From the NCBI GenBank assembly GCA_003994795.1, contig AP018272.1, positions 124,001 to 188,000 on the forward strand: DNA of 64,000 nt, written 5' to 3'. Each line of letters begins with the position of its first letter. The first letter of the stretch is position 1. Below, piece by piece: positions 46,480-55,436 of this stretch. A program made the translations under genes and the position numbers. This DNA is from Cylindrospermum sp. NIES-4074. Lineage in GTDB: Bacteria; Cyanobacteriota; Cyanobacteriia; Cyanobacteriales; Nostocaceae. Below the pieces are notes generated by a model. That model was not told the origin of the DNA, made no database searches, and was given only the letters and a program-made list of their open reading frames with translations.

Positions 46480-47334
46480 TTACCGTGCAAATTTAGGTTG
46501 GGTATTAACTTGAGAGCAGGGGATTGCCTCAATAATACAAGCTTGCGTTGTGTATAGCGATTTTCCGCTACCACTCTCTAAATCAAAATAAGTAGCAAAT
46601 CGCCGTAATTTCCCCGCCGTCAATTGCAACAAATAATCAAACGCCTCAGATGCAACTCGCTGGTTAATGCTCAAGGACTGACTATTGAGCAAGGCTAATT
46701 GTTCACAGGACAGGTTGTTGTCTGCCAATTCTTCTGGTTGTGGAACTAGCAGGTCGGGTTGTTGTATGGTTGGGGCAGGTAAGCGAAAGCAGCCCAGAGT
46801 ATCAAAATGATAGTCATTGGGGTTAGTGGATAAGTGCGAACCTAACAGCACTTGACCGCTGCGCTTAGAGTTACCGCAATCTAAGTACCAGATGTGAGGG
46901 GCAAAGCGGTGAGAGTTGTGCTGAAGTACTTGAGTAATTGACTCTCTGGCTTTGGCATTATCTACGCAAGCAGTGACAATAATCAGGGTATTGTAACTAG
47001 GGGTAATCCATTCTGAATGGAAGTGTTGAGCGATCGCCATAATTTCCATCTTCCAAGCCAGGGAGTAGCGCAGCACCAGCGTTTTGGCTTTGTTGAGTCC
47101 AATTTCTGCATCACAGAAGCACTGGCGTAAAACGTTAGCTGACTCAACATGATCCGGGTCAACAAAGTAGAGTTTCACCTGTTTACCTTGCTGAGAAAGG
47201 ACTCTGCCTAACCGAACCAAAGAAGGAGCCAACCAAGAACCAGTACCACCGCACCCAACTAACCACAGTTCTATCTGAGTATAGTTGACAGTTTGGACAG
47301 GAAAAGCATTTGCCAAATCAAGATTTAGTTCCAT
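46480..47334 (-). CDS. PRTRC system ThiF-family protein
   Basis: 284 residues. ELWLVGCGGTGSWLAPSLVR is the E1/ThiF nucleotide-binding loop; YFVDPDHVESANVLRQCFCD is the conserved acidic and Arg-containing segment; VTACVDNAKARES follows. It matches the ThiF member of the PRTRC plasmid gene set, which co-occurs with JAB and other proteins. Adenylation of a small partner protein is suggested by the fold. Separated from the other PRTRC genes by a MITE-containing gap. Confidence 0.8.
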   Translation of the reverse strand: MELNLDLANAFPVQTVNYTQIELWLVGCGGTGSWLAPSLVRLGRVLSQQGKQVKLYFVDPDHVESANVLRQCFCDAEIGLNKAKTLVLRYSLAWKMEIMAIAQHFHSEWITPSYNTLIIVTACVDNAKARESITQVLQHNSHRFAPHIWYLDCGNSKRSGQVLLGSHLSTNPNDYHFDTLGCFRLPAPTIQQPDLLVPQPEELADNNLSCEQLALLNSQSLSINQRVASEAFDYLLQLTAGKLRRFATYFDLESGSGKSLYTTQACIIEAIPCSQVNTQPKFAR

Positions 47335-47411
47335 AGTGTTGACATGGTTCTCTTTACAGTGTGCAGATGAATAGATTAGACATGACTTGTAAATGAGGAT
47401 TCATTTAAGTT

Positions 47412-47658
47412 AGAACTTAAGCACACTCTAGGAATTCTTCTCTACAAGACGCTGTTCGCGTTGGCGCTCTTCTCTTCTCTACCAGAGGCTGCGCTGCGCC
47501 AACAAGACCCTGGCGCTACGCACAGTCGCTAACGCATTTACGTAGTGTCTCGCAGAGAAGGCGTCTTCTCTGCGAAACACTTCGCGAAGGGGGTATGCCG
47601 ACCGCACGCTGTTCGCGTTCGATAAATTAAGCTTTTTAGCTATTTTTGCGTAAGCCCT
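47412..47658. repeat. MITE-like element, family B, copy 2
   Basis: Ends AGAACTTAAGCA and TGCGTAAGCCCT, slightly diverged from copy 1. Shared head (CACACTCTA, GAATTCTTCTCTAC) and tail (CGATAAATTAAGCTTTTTAG). The interior is repeats around CTCTTCTCT and CGTAGTGTCTCGCAGAGAAG. AAGTT flanks both sides if the element is taken two bases longer on the right. Confidence 0.7.
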
Positions 47659-47707
47659 GAAAGTTATCCAAAATTGGTGGTTTCTTATCCAAAATCGAAG
47701 GAGTTAA

Positions 47708-47899
47708 ATGGGTAAGCTCAGACGCGCAGCGCGGCATAACCTAATAGGGCGAAAACGAGATTCTCAAGGCCGCCCTCGAGCGAAGGAACCGCCAATTTTG
47801 GACGGGTTTTTCCCAGATGATGGGAAAGATAGACTTCCATGCGTGCTGGTGTACGCAGTTCATAACGGAATGGCACGCTTGATAAACGTAAATGTTTAA
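47708..47899 (+). CDS. Possible small basic protein
   Basis: A 63-codon frame with GAAGGAG four bases before the ATG, reading MGKLRRAARHNLIGRKRDSQ then GRPRAKEPPILDGFF. The composition is basic and no homologue is recognised. It overlaps an inverted repeat around CCAAAATTGG / CCAATTTTGG, so it may only be repeat sequence. Confidence 0.2.
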   Translation: MGKLRRAARHNLIGRKRDSQGRPRAKEPPILDGFFPDDGKDRLPCVLVYAVHNGMARLINVNV

Positions 47900-47930
47900 G
47901 CTACATGGCTTTTGGGTGTGGGGTGTCGGG

Positions 47931-48584
47931 TTAAGTACTGTAAAACTTGCAACCAGATAAAAGTGAGACATCAACCATAAAAAAGTCTCGGTCAATGTCA
48001 AACACTGATCTAGCAGGTACATCCCAACAGTGACGAAACAGCCCAACCCGTAATTTAACCTCTGGTTTCAGGGTATTAATTCTGCCTAGCACCCCATAAA
48101 TGCGAAAGCCAGATTCGTCAGCATTATCCGTGGTAGAGAAAAAGGCCGGCAAAGAAGCGTGAGAATGGATATCTACAGCCGCGTTATGGTGGGAAGAGTC
48201 ACTGCCAGAATGGGTTGGCTGGCAGCTAGCTGGAGTTTGAGTTTGCTCTGGGACTTGTAAATCCCAGCCTGCATCAGTACAGTGGAGGTGAAAGAGAATT
48301 TCATGAAATTGATTGCCAGCTTGATAACTCAACCGCCACATTTCCAGTAGTAGCGGTTTGGGAATTAAAGGAGTGACTTTGAGATAGGGAGTTAGGTGAG
48401 GTAGCCCTTTGATAATTTGGGAACACAAGCAAATGGGCATTAATACTTCTATACCAGGACGGATGGCTCTAGCAAAGATGCCATTTCCGGCATAAAGGTA
48501 CTCTAGTCCACTGCTAGTGTGTGCTGGTAGGGATGAAGTTGTGACAACTTTGTAACCAATAATGCCTTCAAGCAATGGGTTCAT
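47931..48584 (-). CDS. PRTRC system protein A (JAB/MPN-like)
   Basis: 217 residues from ATG 48584 (MNPLLEGIIGYKV), overlapping the end of the upstream gene by 17 bp. The JAMM-like motif is AAVDIHSHASLPAFFSTTDN followed by ADE, giving the H-x-H...D zinc site. The Glu expected ahead of it may be in QFHEILFHLH. JAB proteases cut isopeptide or peptide bonds, fitting a partnership with the ThiF-like protein. Part of a tight minus-strand PRTRC operon. Confidence 0.75.
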   Translation of the reverse strand: MNPLLEGIIGYKVVTTSSLPAHTSSGLEYLYAGNGIFARAIRPGIEVLMPICLCSQIIKGLPHLTPYLKVTPLIPKPLLLEMWRLSYQAGNQFHEILFHLHCTDAGWDLQVPEQTQTPASCQPTHSGSDSSHHNAAVDIHSHASLPAFFSTTDNADESGFRIYGVLGRINTLKPEVKLRVGLFRHCWDVPARSVFDIDRDFFMVDVSLLSGCKFYST

Positions 48585-49326
48585 CAAGGATTTCCTGCAC
48601 AAGCATAGCGACACTTTTCTGATTGCCGATAGGCAGGAGGTCAGATACAGGATAGGTTGAACGTCTGCATCTTTTGTGGAGTTTTAGAAGTTGCTGGCGA
48701 ATATCCTTGCGGTATTTTTGTGATTTATCTGCTGCTAAATGGCTGGTGAAAATGCTGAAAATAAACAAATTCCAAGCATGATTAATTGATAGACCATTAG
48801 CAGCAGGTGGTTCATTAACTCCCCAACACACCTGCCCGGAACTGTAGACATTGGGTAGTGGCATATGAAATGCTGTTGCTTGAGGAGTAAATTCCTGTTC
48901 TTTAATTGCCCAAACCCAATACTTCAATCCCTTGCCCACAAACACTATTGCAGGTAATGGAACGGTTAAAGAACCAAGTTCATCGCAGCTAATTGTATAA
49001 GTAGCTGGTAGTATGAATTTTACTAAATATGTGTCTGTACTGCCCGTACCCCAGCGGACAATTCCCGGTTCCATCCAACCAGAGTCAATTGGTTCATGGC
49101 TGAAGGCAATTCTCAAAGCTGCGGGTGAGATGCATTTATAGATATGAGCATCGGGAATTTCTTTGTCTCGGTGGTGGAAGATGTAAATGCCATCCAAAAA
49201 CAGCAATTCGGCTTGAATTATTGGAGATTTTCGGGGAGGGTCTGCCAAAATTGCTCGTAGAATCTCGCCAGATAAAATTGCTGTGGATGTAGTGTCGATT
49301 AATGTGGTTTCAATGCTTGTTTCCAT
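48568..49326 (-). CDS. PRTRC system protein B
   Basis: 252 residues from ATG 49326 (METSIETTLIDTTS); the longer frame overlaps the previous gene. AELLFLDGIYIFHHRDKEI, the block WGTGSTDTYLVKFILPATYT and PPAANGLSINHAWNLFIFSI match the PRTRC protein B pattern. Its biochemical function is unknown. It overlaps both neighbours slightly, indicating translational coupling. Confidence 0.7.
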   Translation of the reverse strand: METSIETTLIDTTSTAILSGEILRAILADPPRKSPIIQAELLFLDGIYIFHHRDKEIPDAHIYKCISPAALRIAFSHEPIDSGWMEPGIVRWGTGSTDTYLVKFILPATYTISCDELGSLTVPLPAIVFVGKGLKYWVWAIKEQEFTPQATAFHMPLPNVYSSGQVCWGVNEPPAANGLSINHAWNLFIFSIFTSHLAADKSQKYRKDIRQQLLKLHKRCRRSTYPVSDLLPIGNQKSVAMLVQEILDEPIA

Positions 49327-50126
49327 AGTTTTAGTAGGATTTGAGCATGAGGTTTCAAGTCTGCTTCTAGCCAATTAATTAAGTCGTCTGCACGGTCAAG
49401 CATTCGGCTTGCTTGTTGCCATTTTCTAGTGAGAAAATCAATAGATGCTTTTGACCAAGGTAGAGATGTGCAGTAAGGTTGGTAGTAATCGTTGTCTGCG
49501 TACTCGTCTAGCCAGAGGTTTTTGGTTTCATGATCTAGCAGCTTTAAAGTTAAAGGCAGATACTTTAAAGGGTTATCTAAGCGATGACACTGGTGTTTTA
49601 GTTGTTTGTAGTCAATTTTGTCTGGGTGGTGGATGTTACTGTACGTAATTCCGGAAATTGCAAACTCACCATCAAACCACTCGCTGCCTTCTGGGTGTAT
49701 GTCATCAAGCCAATGGCGACCATTATGGCTGAAGGGTAAAAGTAACTGCCATCCATATTTTAGATGTTCAATCTCTCCGTCCATTGTCCAGTCAATACCC
49801 ATTGGCGTAACGGGAATACTGTGCAATCTTTCTTCATAAGCTGTTTCTACAGTCCAGTGGGATAAGGGGAACAGATGGGTGTAAATTAGTGCAATGAATT
49901 CTATTTCTCTGGGACTGTGGCAATTTAGCTGGTTTGCAATTGGGTAGATAGTAGCTTGACTACCTGACCATTCAGTGGGGAAGTAGTGCTGGTAGAGTGC
50001 TAGCAGGGAATAGATATTGAGTTGGGTTTCTAGATAATCGAGTGCTTCTGTGATATTGAAGGTAAGTTGGTACTGGCTAAGGCTGTAAATTGCCTCTGTT
50101 ATGCTGATGGGTACAAGGTGAGACAT
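49299..50126 (-). CDS. PRTRC-associated hypothetical protein
   Basis: 275 residues from ATG 50126. A helical N-terminus (TEAIYSLSQYQLTFNITEAL) is followed by Trp/His-rich segments (GWQLLLPFSHNGRHWLDDIH). It occupies the position of PRTRC protein F in other plasmids, but I do not see clear sequence agreement with that family. The overlap with protein B suggests a shared operon and role. Confidence 0.5.
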   Translation of the reverse strand: MSHLVPISITEAIYSLSQYQLTFNITEALDYLETQLNIYSLLALYQHYFPTEWSGSQATIYPIANQLNCHSPREIEFIALIYTHLFPLSHWTVETAYEERLHSIPVTPMGIDWTMDGEIEHLKYGWQLLLPFSHNGRHWLDDIHPEGSEWFDGEFAISGITYSNIHHPDKIDYKQLKHQCHRLDNPLKYLPLTLKLLDHETKNLWLDEYADNDYYQPYCTSLPWSKASIDFLTRKWQQASRMLDRADDLINWLEADLKPHAQILLKLWKQALKPH

Positions 50127-50270
50127 ATTTTGCAACTCGTTATTATGGGGGTTGGAATTAGAGAGGACACGGAAGCAGAGTGTGGAGTGTACTTCAGTGG
50201 CAATGCAAACTGCTGTAATTTGGACAATAATTTACCCCTCAAGTCAATTTCCAACCCCTTTTGTAAGCAC

Positions 50271-50708
50271 TCAAAAACCTTCAGGGATAACGCTAGATGT
50301 GGGAATACAGGCTGTTAGGGATTTTTGGGTTTGGTTGAGTGATTGAGAAAATGCTGTTCCAGATGCGATCGCTTGTTCAATCTGGACTGATAGCTGTCCT
50401 GCATTTTGCCAGTCAATGCCAGTTCTAATCTGATGCTGACGCATTTGGTAGCACATGAACAATGCGGGGTTAATTTCTTCAGGAGTTGCTTTCAGGTAAT
50501 CTAAAGGAAAATTCCCTTTTTTACCGGGTTTTTTGATGATGCGGATAGGTTCTCCTGCTTTGCGTTCTATCTCTGCATTGGCTAGTTCAGCACAAAGAGG
50601 AGTGAAGGCATCTCGCAATAATTGGTCATCTTGAGCGATCGCTTCCGGAATCCAGTGCTGTTGACCTTCATAAATGACAAGTAGTTTGTTGGTATTTGCA
50701 GTATTCAT
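50271..50708 (-). CDS. PRTRC protein C-like
   Basis: 145 residues. The segment LLRDAFTPLCAELANAEIER then IKKPGKKGNF resembles the small PRTRC protein C, in which a YPELTNAAIEGP-type helix is followed by a strand ending G-T-K-G. A further ~75-residue C-terminal part (QMRQHQIRTGIDWQNAGQLS) is extra. Six bases downstream of protein E. Confidence 0.5.
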   Translation of the reverse strand: MNTANTNKLLVIYEGQQHWIPEAIAQDDQLLRDAFTPLCAELANAEIERKAGEPIRIIKKPGKKGNFPLDYLKATPEEINPALFMCYQMRQHQIRTGIDWQNAGQLSVQIEQAIASGTAFSQSLNQTQKSLTACIPTSSVIPEGF

Positions 50709-50713
50709 GATAG

Positions 50714-51406
50714 TTAAAACAGGGTAATTTGCGTAGAACTACTGCTTGATTTTGTGGCATCTGAGCTAGCAGTTTGAGTGCGGGTTGGAGTCTGGGAAGT
50801 GGACGATTTATTGGTTTTAACAGATTGAGCCTGAGAAGTGTGAGAAGTGTGGGGTTTATTACTGTTAGTAGCAGCTTGAGTCTGGACTATATTCCGGCGA
50901 ATTTGGCGATTGGGAAAATCGGCTTTCAATTCCTTTAGTAGTTGAACAATTGCAGGTGGTAAATCACCGAGTTCTTCTTGATTGAGCATGGCAATTATAG
51001 GGAAATCGCCGTGACTGCTGGCAGCAATCATTACAGGTCTATCTCCTGTTTGTTCTGTAGGTAGTAAAGTGATAACAATTTGAACTTTGCATTGCTCAAA
51101 AATGTATGGTTCTAGTTGATTTAGATTGTTGCTAGCAGATGTTTCTATGTCATCTTTATCTAACACATCAGATTCTGTTTCATCTTCGCTATCGCTGTTG
51201 TCATCTGTTACGGGTTGCAACAGTTGCAAAAAGTTAGGTTTGCCTGCGCTCCAGCGTTCCCTGTCAAATAGCAATCCTAAAGCTTGGAATTGTTCTTCAG
51301 CAGTGATTTTTTCCTGATGTTCTGTGTAGGATTTTAAGGTTTCAGATGTAACAGTCAGCTTGGCTTTCACAATTGCCTGTTCTAGTGTTAGCCATTTTGC
51401 GGTCAT
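50714..51406 (-). CDS. PRTRC protein E-like
   Basis: 230 residues. About 95-165 (CKVQIVITLLPTEQTGDRPV, then GDLPPAIVQLLKELKADFP) corresponds to the core of PRTRC protein E. Before it is an acidic spacer (DDNSDSEDETESD). The C-terminal ~70 residues are a Ser/Thr/Gln-rich disordered tail ending STQITLF. First gene of the contiguous E-C-(F)-B-A block. Confidence 0.5.
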   Translation of the reverse strand: MTAKWLTLEQAIVKAKLTVTSETLKSYTEHQEKITAEEQFQALGLLFDRERWSAGKPNFLQLLQPVTDDNSDSEDETESDVLDKDDIETSASNNLNQLEPYIFEQCKVQIVITLLPTEQTGDRPVMIAASSHGDFPIIAMLNQEELGDLPPAIVQLLKELKADFPNRQIRRNIVQTQAATNSNKPHTSHTSQAQSVKTNKSSTSQTPTRTQTASSDATKSSSSSTQITLF

Positions 51407-51577
51407 AGCTTTTTTAGCCTTGTTATAACGGTGTGCAAGGGTTAATGGCGGTAGCCAGTAGCAAAAATGGCTACCGCCACGCTACGCGTTCCGCAGGAAA
51501 GTCTAAAACCCAAAATTGGTTGACCTTTTTTGAATTCCCCGTTCGCCTTTGGCGTCCCGTAGGGAAGGGGTTGACTG

Positions 51578-52156
51578 CTAAGGTAATAGTGAGTCTTTGA
51601 AGTCTTGAATTGCTGTTGCTGTCAAAGTATAGATAACTCGGCGTTTACGTTCAACATGAGTACCGTTTACAGGAATGCCTTTCTTCCAAGCCGCAATAAT
51701 CGCTTTTTTGTCTGCTGAGTAGACAGTTTTTTCTCTGCGGTATTTTGGAGGCAATTGTTCTGCATCTACCAGCATTTCACAACTTGGTGGGTTTTCTCTA
51801 ATTGTGATGCGAAGTGAATTACCAATCATTTGCTCAGGTAGAATTCCTGTAGCATTATGTTCTAAAATTGTTTCATCTAATTTCTGTCGCCAACTTTCTA
51901 GTCTTAAGAGTGCAGATTGATGCACGGCTTTGAGATGTTCTAGTCGTTGTTTAATAGCTGCTATTTCCGCATCTAGTTGCAATGCCAGTTCGGCTTGGAT
52001 ATCAACAGCTTCTTCCTGAACTTCCTGAGTTTCCCAGATAGCGGTGATGATAGCAGCTTCCTCTTCAGGATTTTGGCAATTGGTGAGTTGTTCCCAGAGA
52101 TGAGCAGCAGTTTGTGATAGTCCTGCTAAGGACTGTTGAGCGAGTGCTATAGTCAT
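51578..52156 (-). CDS. Siphovirus Gp157-like protein
   Basis: 192 residues from ATG 52156 (MTIALAQQSL). A long N-terminal coiled coil (EIAAIKQRLEHLKAVHQSAL) is followed by GNSLRITIRENPPSCEMLVD and ADKKAIIAAWKKGIPVNGTH, the signature of phage Gp157-type proteins found beside recombination or replication genes. Role in phages: possibly resistance or DNA metabolism. It lies upstream of the PRTRC block on the same strand. Confidence 0.75.
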   Translation of the reverse strand: MTIALAQQSLAGLSQTAAHLWEQLTNCQNPEEEAAIITAIWETQEVQEEAVDIQAELALQLDAEIAAIKQRLEHLKAVHQSALLRLESWRQKLDETILEHNATGILPEQMIGNSLRITIRENPPSCEMLVDAEQLPPKYRREKTVYSADKKAIIAAWKKGIPVNGTHVERKRRVIYTLTATAIQDFKDSLLP

Positions 52157-52158
52157 GA

Positions 52159-52362
52159 TTACCACCTTGCACAAGTTTGATAGTAGTCATGTTCAGCTTC
52201 AATCTGTCTTAAGATAGCTATCGTGCCTGAGTTTAAATTAGTCTTGAGGAATAAATTTGAAGTGACCTTTTGTGTAGGTTGAGGATTTTGATGAGGAAGA
52301 GCAATAAATTTAGGTTTCAGTGTTGTTACACTTTCTGTTATAGTTGCTGTTAGCTGTTGCAT
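52159..52362 (-). CDS. Small hypothetical protein
   Basis: 67 residues ending IRQIEAEHDYYQTCARW; polar N-terminus, no domain seen. The stop lies 2 bp before the start of the Gp157-like gene, which supports translation as the first gene of the operon. Confidence 0.45.
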   Translation of the reverse strand: MQQLTATITESVTTLKPKFIALPHQNPQPTQKVTSNLFLKTNLNSGTIAILRQIEAEHDYYQTCARW

Positions 52363-52506
52363 TATTTTGGTTGCGTAACGCCATCAATTTGAGCGCGATA
52401 GCGCATCTAGCTGTGTTGGTATTACACCAAAACTTTCTGACTGAGTTAATTTTGTGTCATCTGTTCGTTCTTTTGTCAATATCAAGCGTTAAAACTGGAA
52501 ATTAAT

Positions 52507-52767
52507 ATGAAACTGATCAAAAAATCTGAAAAACTCCTCCAAGAAACAAAAATAACAGAGGAAATAAAAGAGCCAAATCTGCAAACTGATACTATCGATT
52601 CTATTAATCTAGAAGAATGGACGGTTGAGGAACAGTCAAAACCAGGTACAGAGCATAGGGAACCTAACTATATACCGATGCGTGATAATCCTGTAGTCCT
52701 ATCTGTTGGGAAGACTGGATGGCAGATTTCTGATATTTGGAAGGACATTAGATTGGATAATTTTTAA
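52507..52767 (+). CDS. Small hypothetical protein
   Basis: 86 residues, charged N-terminus (KKSEKLLQETKITEEIKEPN), ending GKTGWQISDIWKDIRLDNF. Divergent from the PRTRC operon. Could be a small regulator or antitoxin, but nothing specific is recognised. Confidence 0.45.
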   Translation: MKLIKKSEKLLQETKITEEIKEPNLQTDTIDSINLEEWTVEEQSKPGTEHREPNYIPMRDNPVVLSVGKTGWQISDIWKDIRLDNF

Positions 52768-53002
52768 TTATTGTTTGATTCCATTGCCTGTTGATTGGTA
52801 AAATTTTCGGCTCTTCAGTACATAGGGCTTGCTGGGTAGCTTTGCTAAATTCTATAACCCTTATCTGGCAATGGTTTTAAGTAAAATTATTTATTTGACA
52901 TCAATTTGGCATTAGAAATCATGAAAATCTTTATTTATAAGGCAACTAATATTTGGCATAACAGGTACTGAAGACCCGTAAAATTTTCCAGAAAGTGTGG
53001 TT

Positions 53003-53626
53003 ATGTCTACTGGTTATTATCCAATTATTCTTTATCCACCCTTAGTGAGACATTTATACACCAACGATTCTACAAGTCGGGAATGTTTGAGAGCTTCCCT
53101 CAAAGGATGCGTTGCATTACCAGATGGGAATGGTACAGCCAAGCAAGGTGTGAGTGAAAAGGAGTTTTTACGGCATTTACTGTCGGCTTTTCCCGGAAAT
53201 CTTATCTGTCAAGCGGTTGAGTTTGAAATTCCAGGTTATCCTCTACGCTACTCGGCTGATTTTATCCTTTACCATCGGTCATCTGGGTTAGCTTTGGATA
53301 TTGAGATTGATGAACCTTACACTGGAGACACAGGGAAGCCTCACCACTGTGTTGATGTGGATGAGGATAAAATCCGTAACCGCTTTTTCTTAGAACGCAA
53401 TTGGGGTGTAGTCAGGTTTGCAGAAGTTCAGGTGGTGCGTCATCCTTGGAGTTGTTGTAAGGCGGTTGCTCAAATGATTGCTCGGTTGACGGGAGATGAT
53501 ACCATCCTAATGGTACTTCAGAGATTGGCTGATGTACCTTTGCAGAAACAGTGGACAAGGCGTGAGGCTAGGCTGATGGCTAAAAACAATTATCGTCAGT
53601 CTTATTTGCCAAAAATGGGAAGGTAA
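53003..53626 (+). CDS. PD-(D/E)XK-type nuclease domain protein
   Basis: 207 residues from ATG 53003. VSEKEFLRHLLSAFPGNLIC supplies an early Glu; YPLRYSADFILYHRSSGLAL the Asp; DIEIDEPYTG an E-x-D in place of E-x-K; then DKIRNRFFLERNWGVVRFAE with basic residues typical of DUF559/very-short-patch-like endonuclease domains. Likely a DNA-acting enzyme on the replicon. Stand-alone gene. Confidence 0.6.
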   Translation: MSTGYYPIILYPPLVRHLYTNDSTSRECLRASLKGCVALPDGNGTAKQGVSEKEFLRHLLSAFPGNLICQAVEFEIPGYPLRYSADFILYHRSSGLALDIEIDEPYTGDTGKPHHCVDVDEDKIRNRFFLERNWGVVRFAEVQVVRHPWSCCKAVAQMIARLTGDDTILMVLQRLADVPLQKQWTRREARLMAKNNYRQSYLPKMGR

Positions 53627-53880
53627 AACCAGAGATAGTACCTTCAAAATTTATCTTTAATACTCATGATGAATGCTTTCTGATTGAATTGCTAATTGTC
53701 TTTTGTGCAAGTTGAATCCCAGCAAAATTAAATCTACCATTTAGCAATTCATAATTTTTTTATTTCTATCATTTACTTTTTTCAAGTTATCTTTTCTAGA
53801 TAACTGCTAAAGTACACAATAATGTTAATAATAAACATTATATTCACATTTTAACGTTAGATAAAAACTGATAAATATAG

Positions 53881-53899
53881 TCTCCCCATAATGGGGAGA
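53881..53899. terminator. Hairpin downstream of primase
   Basis: TCTCCCCATAATGGGGAGA is an 8 bp stem located 15 bp beyond the stop of the minus-strand primase gene. The 53627-53880 gap is AT-rich and shows no gene. Confidence 0.5.
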
Positions 53900-53913
53900 T
53901 AATTGTAAAAAGG

Positions 53914-55269
53914 TTACATCAACTCCGTCAAACTTGCTTTAACTAATTTCCGGGATTTTCTTACGCACTGCTTTTTTCTGTTGCGTTGTAACTTCCACTC
54001 ACGAATACTCGTGACAATTGAGCCAAAATTCCGACTGGCAAAGGCTGTTGTTTTATTCGCACTCTCCCAAATGGTATCTGACTCTGTTACATCTAGAGGT
54101 GGTGTACAGCGATCGCAATATCGGTCAAATAGTTGGCGTGGGTTGGGATGATAAGCGATTCGGTGTCTAGTGAGTAAATTAGATGTACCCAGTAGGTTAC
54201 GAGCTAATTTGTAGCCAGCATTGTTTCTGTTCCCCTCAAATTCTCCACGAGTGAGAAGAGTGCGATCGCTATTTGTTAAACAAATGGACAAAGGAATAGA
54301 CACTCCGCTAGCGCGTAGCTGTTTAAGAGATGAGCGATTGTCTCTGGTTGCAGCCTTTGTTACTATCCCTCGTCGGCAATGTAAGGTTGAGCGAGGTGCA
54401 ATCACAGAAGGTTGCAGTAGCACTGTTTGTGGGTTGGTATCTTCTCCACTTTTCGCCTGGTGGAGAAGTTGCACCCACTTGCGCCAACGTTGCTCAGAAA
54501 GTTCGTAGGGAAATAAACCTGTAGAATCAAATGCGGTTTCTAGTTCTTCCATGCTGTATTGACAGTTTGACCATTGCTCTAAGGTGATGGGGATGGTTGC
54601 ACTCAACACTCCATCTATCACCCGTCTGCGAACCATGCCTGGTAATCTCATAGAACGAGCTAAGTTACAAATAGCTGGGTCTGCATTTTGGATAATTGTC
54701 AGTTTCCGGTTAAGGCACAGCCATTCAGCAGGATTCAAGGAATGGCTGCATCTAAAGTAAACGTGCAGGGATTTCCCACCTGTGTAAACTACGGCAGCGG
54801 GTTCCAAGTTGATTTCATCCTTGAGCCTGTTTACAGCTTGTCGCTGTTCAGTCAGTGCCAAATCATCAATTTCGTAGAACAAACATTGGCATTGACTGAC
54901 GTGATGATTGCTGATTCCCTTGTCAGGTTGGTTGGGATAAAAGCTGACTGTAGCACCAAGATATGACATTTTAAACGCCAATGCCCAACCATCAGCATAG
55001 CGTTTAGGTGTCAGCCGCCAGCAGGTGTTACCTTGTTTGTCGCGTCCGCCATAAGTGCAGCAGTAGAGTTGGAATCCTTGCTGAGTGATTTTACCGCAGA
55101 GAATGTAGTGGGAGTAAATAAGTTGACTATTGCGCCAGTAGTGATGCCAATTTTCGGGTATCAGTTCTGTGGGTAAGTTCCAAGAAATTCTGAGCCAAAT
55201 TTTGGTTCCGGTGGTAAAGCCTATTTGTCTCAAGAATTTAATTGTTGTTTGTCTGAGATTTAAGGTCAT
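53914..55269 (-). CDS. AEP-type primase / plasmid replication protein
   Basis: 451 residues from ATG 55269. The core shows CLFYEIDDLAL (acidic pair), AAVVYTGGKSLHVYFRCSHS and NLARSMRLPGMVRRR, the expected D-x-D-like, S-x-H and late motif of archaeo-eukaryotic-type primases. A basic C-terminal third (REWKLQRNRKKQCVRKSRKL) could bind DNA. No helicase domain is fused. On plasmids such proteins start or support replication, so a nearby origin is plausible. Confidence 0.65.
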   Translation of the reverse strand: MTLNLRQTTIKFLRQIGFTTGTKIWLRISWNLPTELIPENWHHYWRNSQLIYSHYILCGKITQQGFQLYCCTYGGRDKQGNTCWRLTPKRYADGWALAFKMSYLGATVSFYPNQPDKGISNHHVSQCQCLFYEIDDLALTEQRQAVNRLKDEINLEPAAVVYTGGKSLHVYFRCSHSLNPAEWLCLNRKLTIIQNADPAICNLARSMRLPGMVRRRVIDGVLSATIPITLEQWSNCQYSMEELETAFDSTGLFPYELSEQRWRKWVQLLHQAKSGEDTNPQTVLLQPSVIAPRSTLHCRRGIVTKAATRDNRSSLKQLRASGVSIPLSICLTNSDRTLLTRGEFEGNRNNAGYKLARNLLGTSNLLTRHRIAYHPNPRQLFDRYCDRCTPPLDVTESDTIWESANKTTAFASRNFGSIVTSIREWKLQRNRKKQCVRKSRKLVKASLTELM

Positions 55270-55436
55270 GACAATCACACTTTGAGAGAAAACCTTCTCT
55301 CTCAGTGGCGTTAGCTGCTTAGAAACACATCTTTTCGTAGGAAAGTAACAAATGAATAATTTAGAAGGGGTTTCCTTTCTGCCGACCTCAACATTTATGA
55401 TTTTTGAGAGAAGTCTAGTAGCTTTAGCCGTTATTC

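Noticed and set aside
51420-51577. Possible small RNA between the Gp157-like and protein E genes
   Set aside because: The segment is a Nostoc-type repeat (CTACGCGTTCCGCAGGAAAG) without a convincing terminator.
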